From Chloranthus sessilifolius (lineage: Eukaryota; Streptophyta; Magnoliopsida; Chloranthales; Chloranthaceae): 64,000 nucleotides of DNA. Below are positions 46,352-55,560 of the stretch, piece by piece (the first letter of the stretch is position 1; each line of letters opens with the position of its first letter). The notes under the pieces are model-generated. The model saw only the letters and a program-made list of their open reading frames with translations, was not told the origin of the DNA and made no database searches. The position numbers and the translations under genes were made by a program. Location of the stretch: assembly GCA_021018995.1 (NCBI GenBank), contig CM037593.1, positions 13,606,088-13,670,087 on the forward strand, read 5' to 3'.

Positions 46352-47599
46352 TTACCCACTCACATTCCCAACGGAAACTTCGATCTCCTCATCATCATCG
46401 CCATCATCATCGTCATCTTCCCCTCGTCGTATCTTAGCAATCTCGGCATGTGCGCGCTCTACAATCTCCCTCTTCCTCACTTCCAAATCCCTATGGAACT
46501 CCATTCTCATCCTTTCCAACTCCACCATCTGCTCCCTCTTACTATTCTCCATCTTCTCGTAAATCTCTCCAAACCGCTCAATCGAATCGGCAAGAGCCCT
46601 AAACGAAGATCCCGAATCGCGAGACTTCTCAGTCGTCGCCTGCGTCGTGTTCGGCGGTAGCCCCTCGGAATCATCATCTTCAGACTCGGAATCACCCGGT
46701 GAATCCCTCATCTCATCCAAACCATTCGAACGGTTCAAATAAACCCTAGGGTTCGCAAATATGTACTCCCCCGAGTCCAAACCGCATGGGAGTCCAAGCT
46801 GCTGCCGCGGGGGCGACAGCGACAATGAAGAAGGCATCATTAGCATATCCATTTTCTTAAAGTAAACCCATTTACTGTTCGAATTGCCCAATTCGGACAT
46901 TTTTGCCTTCTCCTTCTTGTATTTCTTCTTCAAAGTGTCCAAGCGATTGCGGCACTGCGTTTCGGTTCGTGCACAGCGCGAGGCATGCGAGACCTTTTTG
47001 GCGACCTCGATCCAATCGAACGACCGAAGGCTCTTCCGCCCTAATTGAACAAACCGATCGCCCCAGGCATCAAGAAGGACGAACGTCGCCTGCTCCGACC
47101 AATCAGCCGGTAAATTTCGGCCGACAGAAAGCTGTTTCCCGACGCCAGCAGGGACAGGCGGCAGAGGCTTCGCACGTGGGACGAATTCAAACCCCAACCC
47201 TAATTTCTCTAACCTACGCTTCTTCTTCGGACTCTCTGAAACCTCATCATCTTCATCATCGTCGTCATCGACCTCATCATTATCATTATCGTCTTCGACG
47301 GCGGCCGCGACAACTCGATCGCCACCGTTGATTTCTTCTTCTTCGTCTTCTTCTGGTTCTTCTTCTTCGTCTTCTTCTGGTTCTTCTTCTTCATCGGGTT
47401 CGTCTTCTTCTTCTTCTTCTTCTTCTTCTTCTTCTTCTTCTTCTTCGTATTCTTGACCGGAGAAACCGTTACGGATCGGAGGAGGATAAGACGCGTTTCG
47501 GACGGGGAGTTTCGGACGGTGAGAAGAAGCGAAGTTTTGGTGGAGATTTGAAGAGTAAGGATTTGGTGGGTACCTCGCGTCGTCCTCTGTATCCGCCAT
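46352..47599 (-). CDS. Trihelix transcription factor, SIP1/ASIL-like
   Basis: Intact 415-codon single exon. The ATG at 47599 has a good context (AGAAAATGGCGG). Residues 165-252 form a trihelix (MYB/SANT-like) DNA-binding domain. They include WSEQATFVLLDAWGDRF, a FDWIEVAKKV helix, TQCRNRLDTLKKKYKKEK and the C-terminal SKWVYFKKMD. These mark the SIP1 clade (ASIL1/2, ENAP/VFP relatives). Residues 51-120 are extremely acidic, with a run of 14 Glu and D/E tracts. PKKKRR (124-129) is a likely nuclear localisation signal. Residues 335-392 are a charged helical region, probably the coiled coil used for dimer formation, followed by a second acidic patch and a short tail. Known relatives repress seed-maturation genes or bind chromatin regulators; which role applies here cannot be read from sequence. 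Just past the stop, 'AATGGTAAGT' on the minus strand resembles a splice donor, so a 3' UTR intron is possible. Confidence 0.94.
   Translation of the reverse strand: MADTEDDARYPPNPYSSNLHQNFASSHRPKLPVRNASYPPPIRNGFSGQEYEEEEEEEEEEEEEEDEPDEEEEPEEDEEEEPEEDEEEEINGGDRVVAAAVEDDNDNDEVDDDDDEDDEVSESPKKKRRLEKLGLGFEFVPRAKPLPPVPAGVGKQLSVGRNLPADWSEQATFVLLDAWGDRFVQLGRKSLRSFDWIEVAKKVSHASRCARTETQCRNRLDTLKKKYKKEKAKMSELGNSNSKWVYFKKMDMLMMPSSLSLSPPRQQLGLPCGLDSGEYIFANPRVYLNRSNGLDEMRDSPGDSESEDDDSEGLPPNTTQATTEKSRDSGSSFRALADSIERFGEIYEKMENSKREQMVELERMRMEFHRDLEVRKREIVERAHAEIAKIRRGEDDDDDGDDDEEIEVSVGNVSG
47330..47446 (-). repeat. GAA/GAG triplet array coding the poly-Glu tract
   Basis: TTC-rich on the plus strand: first an uninterrupted (TTC)n block at about 47404-47445, then two copies of a 30-bp unit 'ttcttcttcgtcttcttctgg'. 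It encodes residues 52-90 of the trihelix protein. Slippage here would lengthen or shorten the acidic domain in steps of one residue without breaking the frame. Confidence 0.85.
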
Positions 47600-47655
47600 T
47601 TTCTATCGATTACTGGTCTTTTGTGTTCGATAGCAACACTGGATATTTAATTATG

Positions 47656-47684
47656 AAACCCTAGCTCCCTGCGTCTAGGGTTTT
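47656..47684 (-). promoter_or_regulatory. Paired telo-box motifs 5' of the trihelix gene
   Basis: AAACCCTAG (47656-47664) and its inverse CTAGGGTTTT (47675-47684) stand 10 bp apart, 57-85 bp upstream of the ATG. Telo-boxes are common near transcription starts of plant housekeeping and growth genes, where they bind telomere-repeat-binding factors. No TATA box is evident. Confidence 0.5.
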
Positions 47685-47774
47685 GGATTTTAGCGAGAAA
47701 AGGCAATAAGAGGTGAAGGAGAGAGTTAGTGGATTTGGTGCACGGCCTTTCGACCACTTGTGTTGTGCTGCACA

Positions 47775-48500
47775 GGACGTCGGCTCATTGCGGACAGTGA
47801 GCTGGTGATGCAAGTTTTCTGAAAAAAACCGAAATCAACCGAAAACTTGGTCGACTGAACTGATCAAACCGATACCGAACCGACCCAAAACAAAATAAAG
47901 AAACCGATTTCAGATCGGTACGGTATTGGGTGGCCGAACTGAAAAATGATCGGATAGCTGCTAGCATGAGAAAATTGACCCAAAATCTAAATATAGAAAA
48001 GATGGAAAAAATTTAAAAAGAACGAAAAAAAAAAACTTAATAAAAAATGAGCCAAACCAAACCCGTGGTCTATCCAAATTGGTCGACAACGAGCGAATGG
48101 CTCATTGCAGACAGTGAGCTGACTTATGGTTAGAGATGCAAATTTTCTACCAACAACCGAAATTTAGACCGAAGGAAAATCGGTACCAAACTGACCCAAA
48201 ATTATATAAACCAAAACTAATTTAAATCTGATCAATTTTTGGAGGCCGAAACCGAAGAATAGTCAGATAGGATGAGAAAACCGACTCAAAATTGAAGAAA
48301 AGGATAAAGGTTAAAAAAATTGAAACCAGTTGAATGGAAATCGAATCGAACCGGACCCATTTTTTCGATTTTGGTTTGATTTTTCGAGTATCAAATTTTC
48401 AGTCAACTGAAATCAATTTATTTCGGTTAAGGCAGAACCGAAGCAAATCAAAAGAAAACGGTTTCTATTCGTATCAGTTTTTTTTCAACTTGCACTCGAA
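47775..48500. mobile_element. hAT-like element (48131-48500) and a truncated relative (47816-47960)
   Basis: 48131-48500 starts TAGAGATGCAAATTTTC and ends with the inverse (CAACTTGCACTCGAA), and is filled with CCGAAACCG-type sequence. 47816-47960 shares the left end ('gatgcaagttttctgaaaaaaaccg') but not the right. A short flank ('ggctcattgcggacagtgagctg', 47782) is repeated at 48100, so the two lie in a local duplication. Confidence 0.5.
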
Positions 48501-48593
48501 CATCTAGTTAGCCGTGTCTTCAAGGTTCACGAATTTATATGCTTTTTAAAATACGTGAAGTCGAAGTGCACCAACCTTGGCTACCCTCACTAC

Positions 48594-48775
48594 GGCCTTG
48601 TTTGACAAAACTCATGCAAATGATTTATTTATTTTTATGCGTTACGCGGGCTTAGCCCTGTTTGACAAAACTCATGCAAATGATTTATTTATTTTTACGC
48701 GTTACACGGGCTTGGCCTTGTTTGACAAAACTCATGCAAATGATTTATTTTTTTTTTACGCTCTACATAGGCTTG
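48594..48775. repeat. Three tandem copies of a 60-bp unit
   Basis: 'tttgacaaaactcatgcaaa' starts at 48601, 48661 and 48721, exactly 60 bp apart. Copies 1 and 2 differ at only a few sites. Because 60 is a multiple of 3, the plus-strand frame reads a 20-residue repeat (FDKTHANDLF...) over 83 codons. No promoter, signal or homology suggests a gene. Confidence 0.9.
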
Positions 48776-48959
48776 TAAATAAAAGATATCATGGGAAGTT
48801 TTGTTTTAAAATTTTTTCAATGGTTTGATTTTATTTTTTTCAATTGTTTGACTATATTGTGTAAAATTATTTTCTTAGTGTACCATTCTTTATACCATGT
48901 GAACCTTTAACCTTACCTCATCTCATCGGGCCAAAATGCATTAATAGCTATAAATTAAA

Positions 48960-49240
48960 ACATGAAATCTTATTTTTGTCCTAACTTTTTACAAGATGGG
49001 TCTTGAGACCATGGGCATACACTCATATAGTTAGTTTTTTATTCCGCGTGATACACGTCCCAAACAGTAACTCTAAACTCATGAGATGTGCATCAAACTC
49101 AAATACAAATCACAAGTCATTTTTTGGAATTGGTGCCACATGAAATAAGAAAATCGTCTAATGATATACTCATGATCTCAAGATGCATCATGTGGAAGAT
49201 TGGGATAAAAAGTAATCTCCTTTGGTAGATTTAAAGTAAT
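48960..49240. mobile_element. FB1 foldback MITE copy
   Basis: The left arm starts 'catgaaatcttatttttgtcctaac' and the right arm 'catgtggaagattgggataaaaagtaatctcc' closes it. The centre has 'aaacagtaactctaaactcatg'. The edge 'gtaaataaatggtacgatt' follows at 49288. Confidence 0.5.
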
Positions 49241-49317
49241 TAATGCATGTTGGCTGGAGGAGATGAAGCGAGGTTACAATTTTATAATGTAAATAAATGG
49301 TACGATTATGAGGTAAG

Positions 49318-49540
49318 GTTGCATCTAAACCGTCTGATGTAAAGGTCATGATCTATTGATCTACGATACAAAAGAGTAGTGCAAAACTCAATCTCTATCA
49401 TATGATTCGATAGAATCAATTGTTGAATTAGATAATGGCTTTGGAGTGTATTGAGTCATATGATAAAGATTATGCTTGGTGTCAATCTTTTCACTTATGA
49501 TCTTTAGATCATGGCCTTCAAGTTAAGTGGCTTAGATAAT
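49318..49540. mobile_element. FB2 foldback MITE, clearest copy
   Basis: 'ctaaaccgtctgatgtaaaggtcatgatc' at the left is the inverse of 'gatcatggccttcaagttaagtggcttag' at the right. 'ctctatcatatgattcg' and 'gagtcatatgataaagat' are inverted closer to the centre. Confidence 0.65.
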
Positions 49541-49654
49541 TGGATTACATTCATTGGCATCGTTGTTTATGGATACCTATGTTCACGTCCATATGTTCTC
49601 TGAAAGCGCACACGTCCCCGACTCCTTGAAGACTGTTGAGTGTTTTGGATCAGA

Positions 49655-50125
49655 TAAGATTGATTGTTTTTCATCCCGATCGCCCACGGAATGGATTTTA
49701 AGATCACGTAGCACTTATCAAACGATTAGTTTGTGATTCCATGTGTCCCCAATCCCCAAAAAATGGCCCTAAAGTCATGTTTGAGCATAATGTGTGTTAT
49801 ATGATTGAAGAGTCATTTTTTGGGTATTAGTGATATAGGGAATTTAAAATTGGCTGTCAGATTGATGTATCATGAAACCAAGATCTATTTTGTGGAAGAT
49901 CTTTGTTAAAATAGAATTTCATCTGATCCGAAGAAATCAACGTTTTTTTCAAGGGTTTGGGACGTTGACGCTCTCAGAGAACACGTGAGCATGAACAGAG
50001 AGGTATTGACATGTGTGCCACATCAAAGAAAAAATTGAGCATTTGATGATAAGCTCATGATCTCAAGATTCATTATATGAAAAATTATAGTGCAAAAAAA
50101 AATCTCGATGGATTGGCCTAAAGCA
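49655..50125. mobile_element. Two FB1 copies, the second a half
   Basis: 49655-49930 has the centre 'aaatggccctaaagtcatgtttgagcataatgtg' with arms on both sides. 50020-50125 has only the right arm ('gagcatttgatgataagctcatgatctcaagattcattatatg'). Confidence 0.5.
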
Positions 50126-51682
50126 GTCAAACGATTTTAGCATGAAATATTCAAGTTAGGAAGAATGAATTTTGGGTTGTAAGGGTATTAAATAAAATTT
50201 CTCTTTAATATCATAACCCATGTCATGGGCGGAAATGATTTTCAACCAAATTTTGGCTGAATCTTTTCTCTGAGTTTTTTTTAAAAAAACACTAATTTGT
50301 GAGGTCCCACATGATTGTCAAATAGGGGAAAAAAGAGTTTTCATAAATTCTAAAAAAATCATAAGATTTTACGGAGTTTTTCCAAAAACTCGTTCCGCCA
50401 AACAACCCCTATATATATATATAAGAGAAGGCTTTGGAACACCGATGTTTGACATAGCTCTCTGCCAGCTCCCTCCTAGTGCAGGTTGTACCTGCTTAGC
50501 ACGTTCCCTTTCTCTTAGTTAAATCCCTCCTACCTACTTTAGAAGGTGTCCTTCACCTTGCTAACTCCATGCAAAGCAAGATTTAATCGTTCTAGCAGCT
50601 CTCCCTCCCCTACTCTTTGCTCACTCCATGGCAGAGAAAATAATAGAGGGCTAGCGAAGAGGAGACGTAGTTGTTAAAGCAAGTAAATCCTGCTTTTCAA
50701 GGAGTTAGCAAGGAGAAGGAGGGTCTGCTAAAGCAAGTATATCCGACTCTGACAGGGAGCTGATAAAAAGTTATGCGAAACACAACCTCAATCTCCCCCA
50801 CCAACTTTCATAAAATAATGGATATTTTTGTGCTCCAAATCAATGAACTCAAATAAATGTCTTCATTTATTTTCATTATAATTTGAAATCTCGGATTTCT
50901 GAGTTGCCTCGAATGCTCCTGAGACCGAGACGTCTCGGAGATACGATGTGAAACGGAAATAGTATTTTCAATAATCTTACACCAGTAAATAGATATTTGA
51001 TCTTACACCATCAAAAAATACTTAACTATTATGCCATGAGGCAAAGTATATGTGATCAATCTAAACACTAAATGGCCATGATTGGAAAATATTTCAATTA
51101 AAGAATCACAACATAAATCAATTGTATACCGTCCGATCAATGACCTTCAATATTAGCTGATAAAAAGTCAGAAAAATAGAGTGCACAAATTTGGACATTC
51201 ACGGGAACATCAATTTTGGTGAAAATATTTGTACTGTGCATAAAGATGATCAATAGGATACTGTCACTTTCAATGGCGATATACAGCATAATTTGTAAAG
51301 AACCCTTTCTGTACAGTGTCTCGGGCCGAAACACAGATCGGTATCGTCTCGTTGAACTCTATGCCAGACATATCGCCCGAGACGAATAGTTGTGCACCTG
51401 ACTTAACTATATAGTACGAGGGAGATTGACCAAAGCATCATCACACGGTTGTGATAGTCTGCACAGTCTGTACGGCGATGTACAAAGTGGGCACCTAGTG
51501 CCAAGTAGATAAGGCTATCAATGAGCCGGGCTGCCCCCGCAAGCCTCGACCCTGCCTGAAAACAAGACCTAGGGCCCTAGTTTTAGGGTTAGTGCTTGAT
51601 TGCCTATAAAAGCCTAGACAAGATAGGCTCAATGCCTTAGCTTATACACCTTTTCCCTGATTACATATACATATTTCCGGCA
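50126..51682. other. Intergenic with a possible inverted-repeat element at 50420-50765
   Basis: 50420-50765 contains 'gctctctgccagctccctcc' near one end and 'aggagaaggagggtctgctaaagc...gacagggagctgataa' near the other, suggesting a decayed foldback element. 51514-51560 is a hAT-type end fragment ('ggctatcaatgagccgggctg'). Otherwise nothing. Confidence 0.4.
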
Positions 51683-51981
51683 TTAGGGTTGTTAATGGGT
51701 GGGGTTGGGTTGGGTGGGGCCAAAATTTTATCTTCCCAAAGAGATACGACATTTGCCCGACTCGACCTGAAAACCCATTTACAACCATCTCCGACCGGAC
51801 CCGATCAGATTTCCCATCATTTATGTATAAAAAATATCGGGCCAACCTGACCTGATTTTTGTTCGAATCCGACCTCTTAGTCAACTAACCCGACCCAAAG
51901 GTTAGGTTGGATGTCTCATGCCCGACCTAACTCGACAGGTCAGGTATCGGATCGACATGACCCAACCTGTTGACAGTCCTA
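51683..51981. mobile_element. hAT-like element
   Basis: Ends TAGGGTTGTTAATGGGT and ACCTGTTGACAGTCCTA, with a GGGTTGGG/CCCGACCC interior. The copy at 58280-58522 shares the left end TAGGGTTGTTAATGGGT. No target duplication is recognisable. Confidence 0.65.
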
Positions 51982-52106
51982 CCCAACATTTCATATTTGT
52001 TAAAAAATAATTACTTACTCCCCGGGTTTGAAATCTAGTCCAAGATGAGGCGTTCCACGAGCAATCTCGTGGGTTAGCGACACGAGATTGAAATGTGTTT
52101 CACTCG

Positions 52107-52264
52107 GAGCTGCAATATAGAAAATATTTATTTTATCTTTTAATTTATATAAGATGTTAGGCTAGTACACCATTGCAAGGTATTAGAGCTGCAATATAGA
52201 AAATATTTATTTTGTCTTTTAATTTATATAGGATGTAAGGCTAGTACACCATTGCAAGGTATCA
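52107..52264. repeat. Tandem duplication, period 79 bp
   Basis: 'gagctgcaatatagaaaata' begins at 52107 and 52186. The unit continues through 'taggctagtacaccattgcaaggtat'. A third copy starts near 52436 but is split by the MULE-type insertion at 52476-53233 and resumes at 53234. Confidence 0.85.
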
Positions 52265-52622
52265 AATTGACAGGACCCAACTATGTTGACATCCCTACCC
52301 AACATTTAATAACAAAAAATTGAAACTAATTACTTCCAGCCATAGTTTGAAATCTCATCCGAGACTAGACGTCCCTCAAGACATCTCTCATGTTAGTGAG
52401 ATGAGATTGAAATGTGTGTTTGCAGTTTTGCCCCAAGATGCAATATAGAAAATATTTATTTTATCTTCTAATTTAGGGAATTTTGCCTTAACCCCTGAGA
52501 TATGTCTTATTTGCACTCCGTCCCTCCGTGTTTTACCTATTTACATTGCAATCCTTACATTTATGTTTCCTCTACTTATTTCTTCCTACAATGATGGATT
52601 CTCCGACAAAGTAACCTTTGAC

Positions 52623-52814
52623 CAAGGATCAAAATTTCGGCCGAAATGACCGAAATTTCGGTCTAAATTATTGGTTTTGGTCCTCACCGAAACGATAATT
52701 TGGATCAAAATTTTGGTCAAATTTTTATATGGGAGTCAAATTATCGGCCGAAATTCAAATTTTCGATTTCAGTCCCCTCCAAAACCAAAATGAAACCCGA
52801 AATTTTGATCCTTG
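52623..52814. mobile_element. CAAGGATC-type MITE with 8-bp TSD, nested in the MULE
   Basis: CAAGGATCAAAATTTCGG at the left and CCGAAATTTTGATCCTTG at the right are perfect inverses. The flanks CCTTTGAC (52615-52622) and CCTTTGAT (52815-52822) match at 7 of 8. This copy defines the family borders. Confidence 0.88.
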
Positions 52815-52819
52815 CCTTT

Positions 52820-53100
52820 GATTGTTTTGAATCAGTTGATGGAGATTGTTTTTCGCCCAATCTTTGATCCAATCAATCTTGAAATCATTAACCTACAATC
52901 AAATGGTCAGATTTGGATTTCACATGGCATAGATCTCGAAAAGTCATCCAAGATCCAGGTTTAATGTACACCCATGATCATCATGTCGAATCAAAATCTG
53001 GCAGCTCGATAGCAGGATTCTGACCTCAAGATTCACTTGGTGGAAGGTTGTGGTGAAAAATGATCTCTATCATTTGACTTAGAACAGTCAAAGATTAGTT
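52820..53100. mobile_element. FB1 foldback sequence within the MULE
   Basis: 'gatggagattgtttttcgcccaatctttgatcc' at the left and 'ggtggaaggttgtggtgaaaaatgatctctatcatttg' at the right are FB1 arms. It may be a nested insertion or part of the MULE interior. Confidence 0.55.
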
Positions 53101-53796
53101 TTGTAGTTGATCTATCATTATAGGGGGTAATTAATAAAGGAAGCATAAAAACAAGGGTTGCAGTGTAAATAGGTAAAACTCGGGGGACGAACTGCATATA
53201 TGACATATATGAGGGGGTAAATGCAAAAATCTCTTTAATTTATATAGGATGTTAGGCTAGTCACCATTGAAACTGAACTAATCTTTATCTTTGTACATAT
53301 GGCACGATTTTATTTTATTCTATATGTTTATGTAATGATCTCGGGAACGGCTATATAGGTATGTCCAAAATTGTGCACGCTAATATCCGCTATTACTCTT
53401 ATTTTTTAACAACTAATATTGAAGATCATTGATGGGACGGCATGCAATTAATTTATAGGTGTGAGTCTTTTACCAAGATATGTTTCAATCATGCATAGTC
53501 ACTTGAATCGTTTAGATTGATCACACATATTTCCCACGTGACATAAGAATAAAATATTCTTTATTGGTGGAAGATCAAAAACTTATTTTAGCGAAATAAG
53601 GTCAAACACATAGTACTATACATTGACAACTGTATGAGTAGGTCTAGGATCGGATAGGATTACTAAACAGTCAAATGGATATAACATTTGAATGTGAACC
53701 TTTCTACTTAAGAGCATGGGGATTTGTTTGTCAATCACACTAATATAATGTGGACTTTAATCTCTGTTAACTAATGAGTCAGCTAATATCAATTAA

Positions 53797-54040
53797 TAGA
53801 GGTTGCTTTTGGGTTAGCTCTTATAAGAGCAGAAGCAGCTTTCTGCTTGTGCTCCATCAGAGCACATAAAATCTGCTCTGATAGGGGGTAGACAAAGTGT
53901 AATTTTAATTATCACTTAAAACAGCTCCTCATTAGAGCAAATGGGGCAAAAAACTGTATTACTAACACAAGCAGTTTTCCCTGGAGTCAAAGAGCGAAAG
54001 AATCGCTCTTTAGCCTGAAAGAGCTAACCCAAAATCTCTT
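53797..54040. mobile_element. hAT-like MITE ('GGGTTAGCTCTTATAAGAGC' family), copy 2
   Basis: 'ttttgggttagctcttataagagc' at the left is the inverse of 'gaaagagctaacccaaaa' at the right. The interior is similar in layout to 45067-45308, including 'gctctgat' and 'agagcaaatgggg' motifs. Confidence 0.65.
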
Positions 54041-54329
54041 CCATTCCTTCTTGTCAAAATTCTCACATCTACAGAAGGGTGAATTGGGCATCCAATACAA
54101 AGAGCTTTTAAAGTGTGATCGGCTCTATCACTAAAGTTGGGAAGTGGGTCATCAATTCTATACACATGGCACCATTGTTGATAACATGTAGTGTCATGTG
54201 GTTTTTGGGGCCACCATATAGAATGTATTCAACCCTATGATTATATAAAAAACCTTATCTATATCATTGTTCTTGTTAAATGGGTTACAGCCCATTTAAT
54301 ATGAATTAGAGTTCATGATCGGTTTTAAA

Positions 54330-55560
54330 TGTTGCCCTTACAAGTGCACAAGATCGATTGTAACATGGTGAAATTAATTATTAAAGAGAAAAAGACACCC
54401 AATGAAATATCAAGGGAGAAAGTTCGATTTGCCAAACAATTACCGCACTATTCTAGATGCAACAAAGAAAAAATAATCTATGCAAGAATAAGTTTCGATA
54501 AATAAAAAAACACCTTAAAGGAATGATCAATGAATTTGCTATCCAAAATTTATAACTTTTCTACCATTACACCTACAATTCCATAACACATCAATCACAT
54601 CATTATTTATCTAAACGAAAAATGAATCGTAAGAAAACGCGATTATTGATCCGACATACCCTATCTAAAAATTATGACTCAGCTTATTATTGCGGTATGA
54701 ATCATGTAAAAATCATAGCATATCTCAAAATTTTTAAATCACGACAATGAGCAAATAATCACTTTGCAGCCTAGATCGGCCTGCAGGTACAGATTTAGAT
54801 ATTATGATTGTTGATAATCGCAATCAATGACCATAATAAAACATTCAAAAGATATTCAGTTATACATACTTTTTAGCAGAATGATTCCATGATGAAACTA
54901 ATAAATTGTGGAGTTAATAATAAAAATGTTACTTATCTGGGGATCGCATTCTCTTTGAACAAATATTTTAGCCACTCATCCTTAATGTACGATCTCGTTG
55001 TAAACTCGAAGTCATTCTTTAAATATACACTTTTTATTTATCACCGAAAATCTCTTTACAATGTTTTTTCTAAATACAATCTATGGTTCTACAAACTGTA
55101 AAAGAAAATAACTGTAAAAGCTTAAATACAATCTACCCAGAGAAGAAAATCTTAAAGGAAATAAGAGAGAGAGACTAAAAGAGAGAATAACCCTAAAAAA
55201 TAGAACCTTAAAAGGAGAATCCTCAAAACAAAGTCGTAGCTTTATTTTTATAGGAGCCGGTGAGACAACTTCTATAACAGTCTCAATCGATTGAGAAACT
55301 TTTCTCAATCGATCGACTTTAAATTTTTCAAAATTCGAATTTGAATTCGAATTTTAAGTAGAGAAAAAAGCTGTCTTTATGACCAATCGATTAAGAATTG
55401 GTTCTCAATCGATTGACACATAAGGGTATGGTCTTCCTTCTTCTGATGGATGCTTAAGCCAATCACCTGCTTTCACGGATTTTGATGCTTAAGTTGACCT
55501 CTTGGTCAACTGTTTCTGTGTAACCTTTAATTATTCTCTTTTATGCTCTTTGAATATCCA
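54330..55560 (-). repeat. LTR-like dispersed repeat, minus-strand copy
   Basis: Reverse-complement match to 17340-18760: 'cccttacaagtgcacaagatc' at 54337, 'cgacataccctatctaaa' at 54652, and 'cttatctggggatcgcattc' at 54932 with 'gccactcatcc' downstream. The upstream region holds paired 'ctcaatcgattgagaa'-type palindromes (55278-55420) not clearly shared with the plus copy. No reverse transcriptase. Confidence 0.55.

Larger units (their letters stand above)
52476..53233. mobile_element. MULE-type non-autonomous element with 9-bp TSD and long TIRs
   Basis: Inverted termini of about 80 bp: GGGAATTTTGCCTTAACCCC at the left pairs with GGGGGTAAATGCAAAAATCTC at the right, and pairing continues through 'ctccgtgttttacctatttaca' and 'tgtaaataggtaaaactcggg'. 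The flanks TCTAATTTA (52467-52475) and TTTAATTTA (53234-53242) match at 8 of 9. Long TIRs and a 9-bp duplication are Mutator-like. The host sequence is a third copy of the 79-bp repeat, which confirms both borders. No transposase. Confidence 0.85.

Noticed and set aside
46903..47331. 142-codon plus-strand ORF
   Set aside because: Antisense shadow of the trihelix gene; composition is low-complexity S/R/H/P.
48577..48828. 83-codon ORF with three 20-residue repeats
   Set aside because: Product of a 60-bp tandem repeat, 60 being a multiple of three. No codon or motif evidence of selection.
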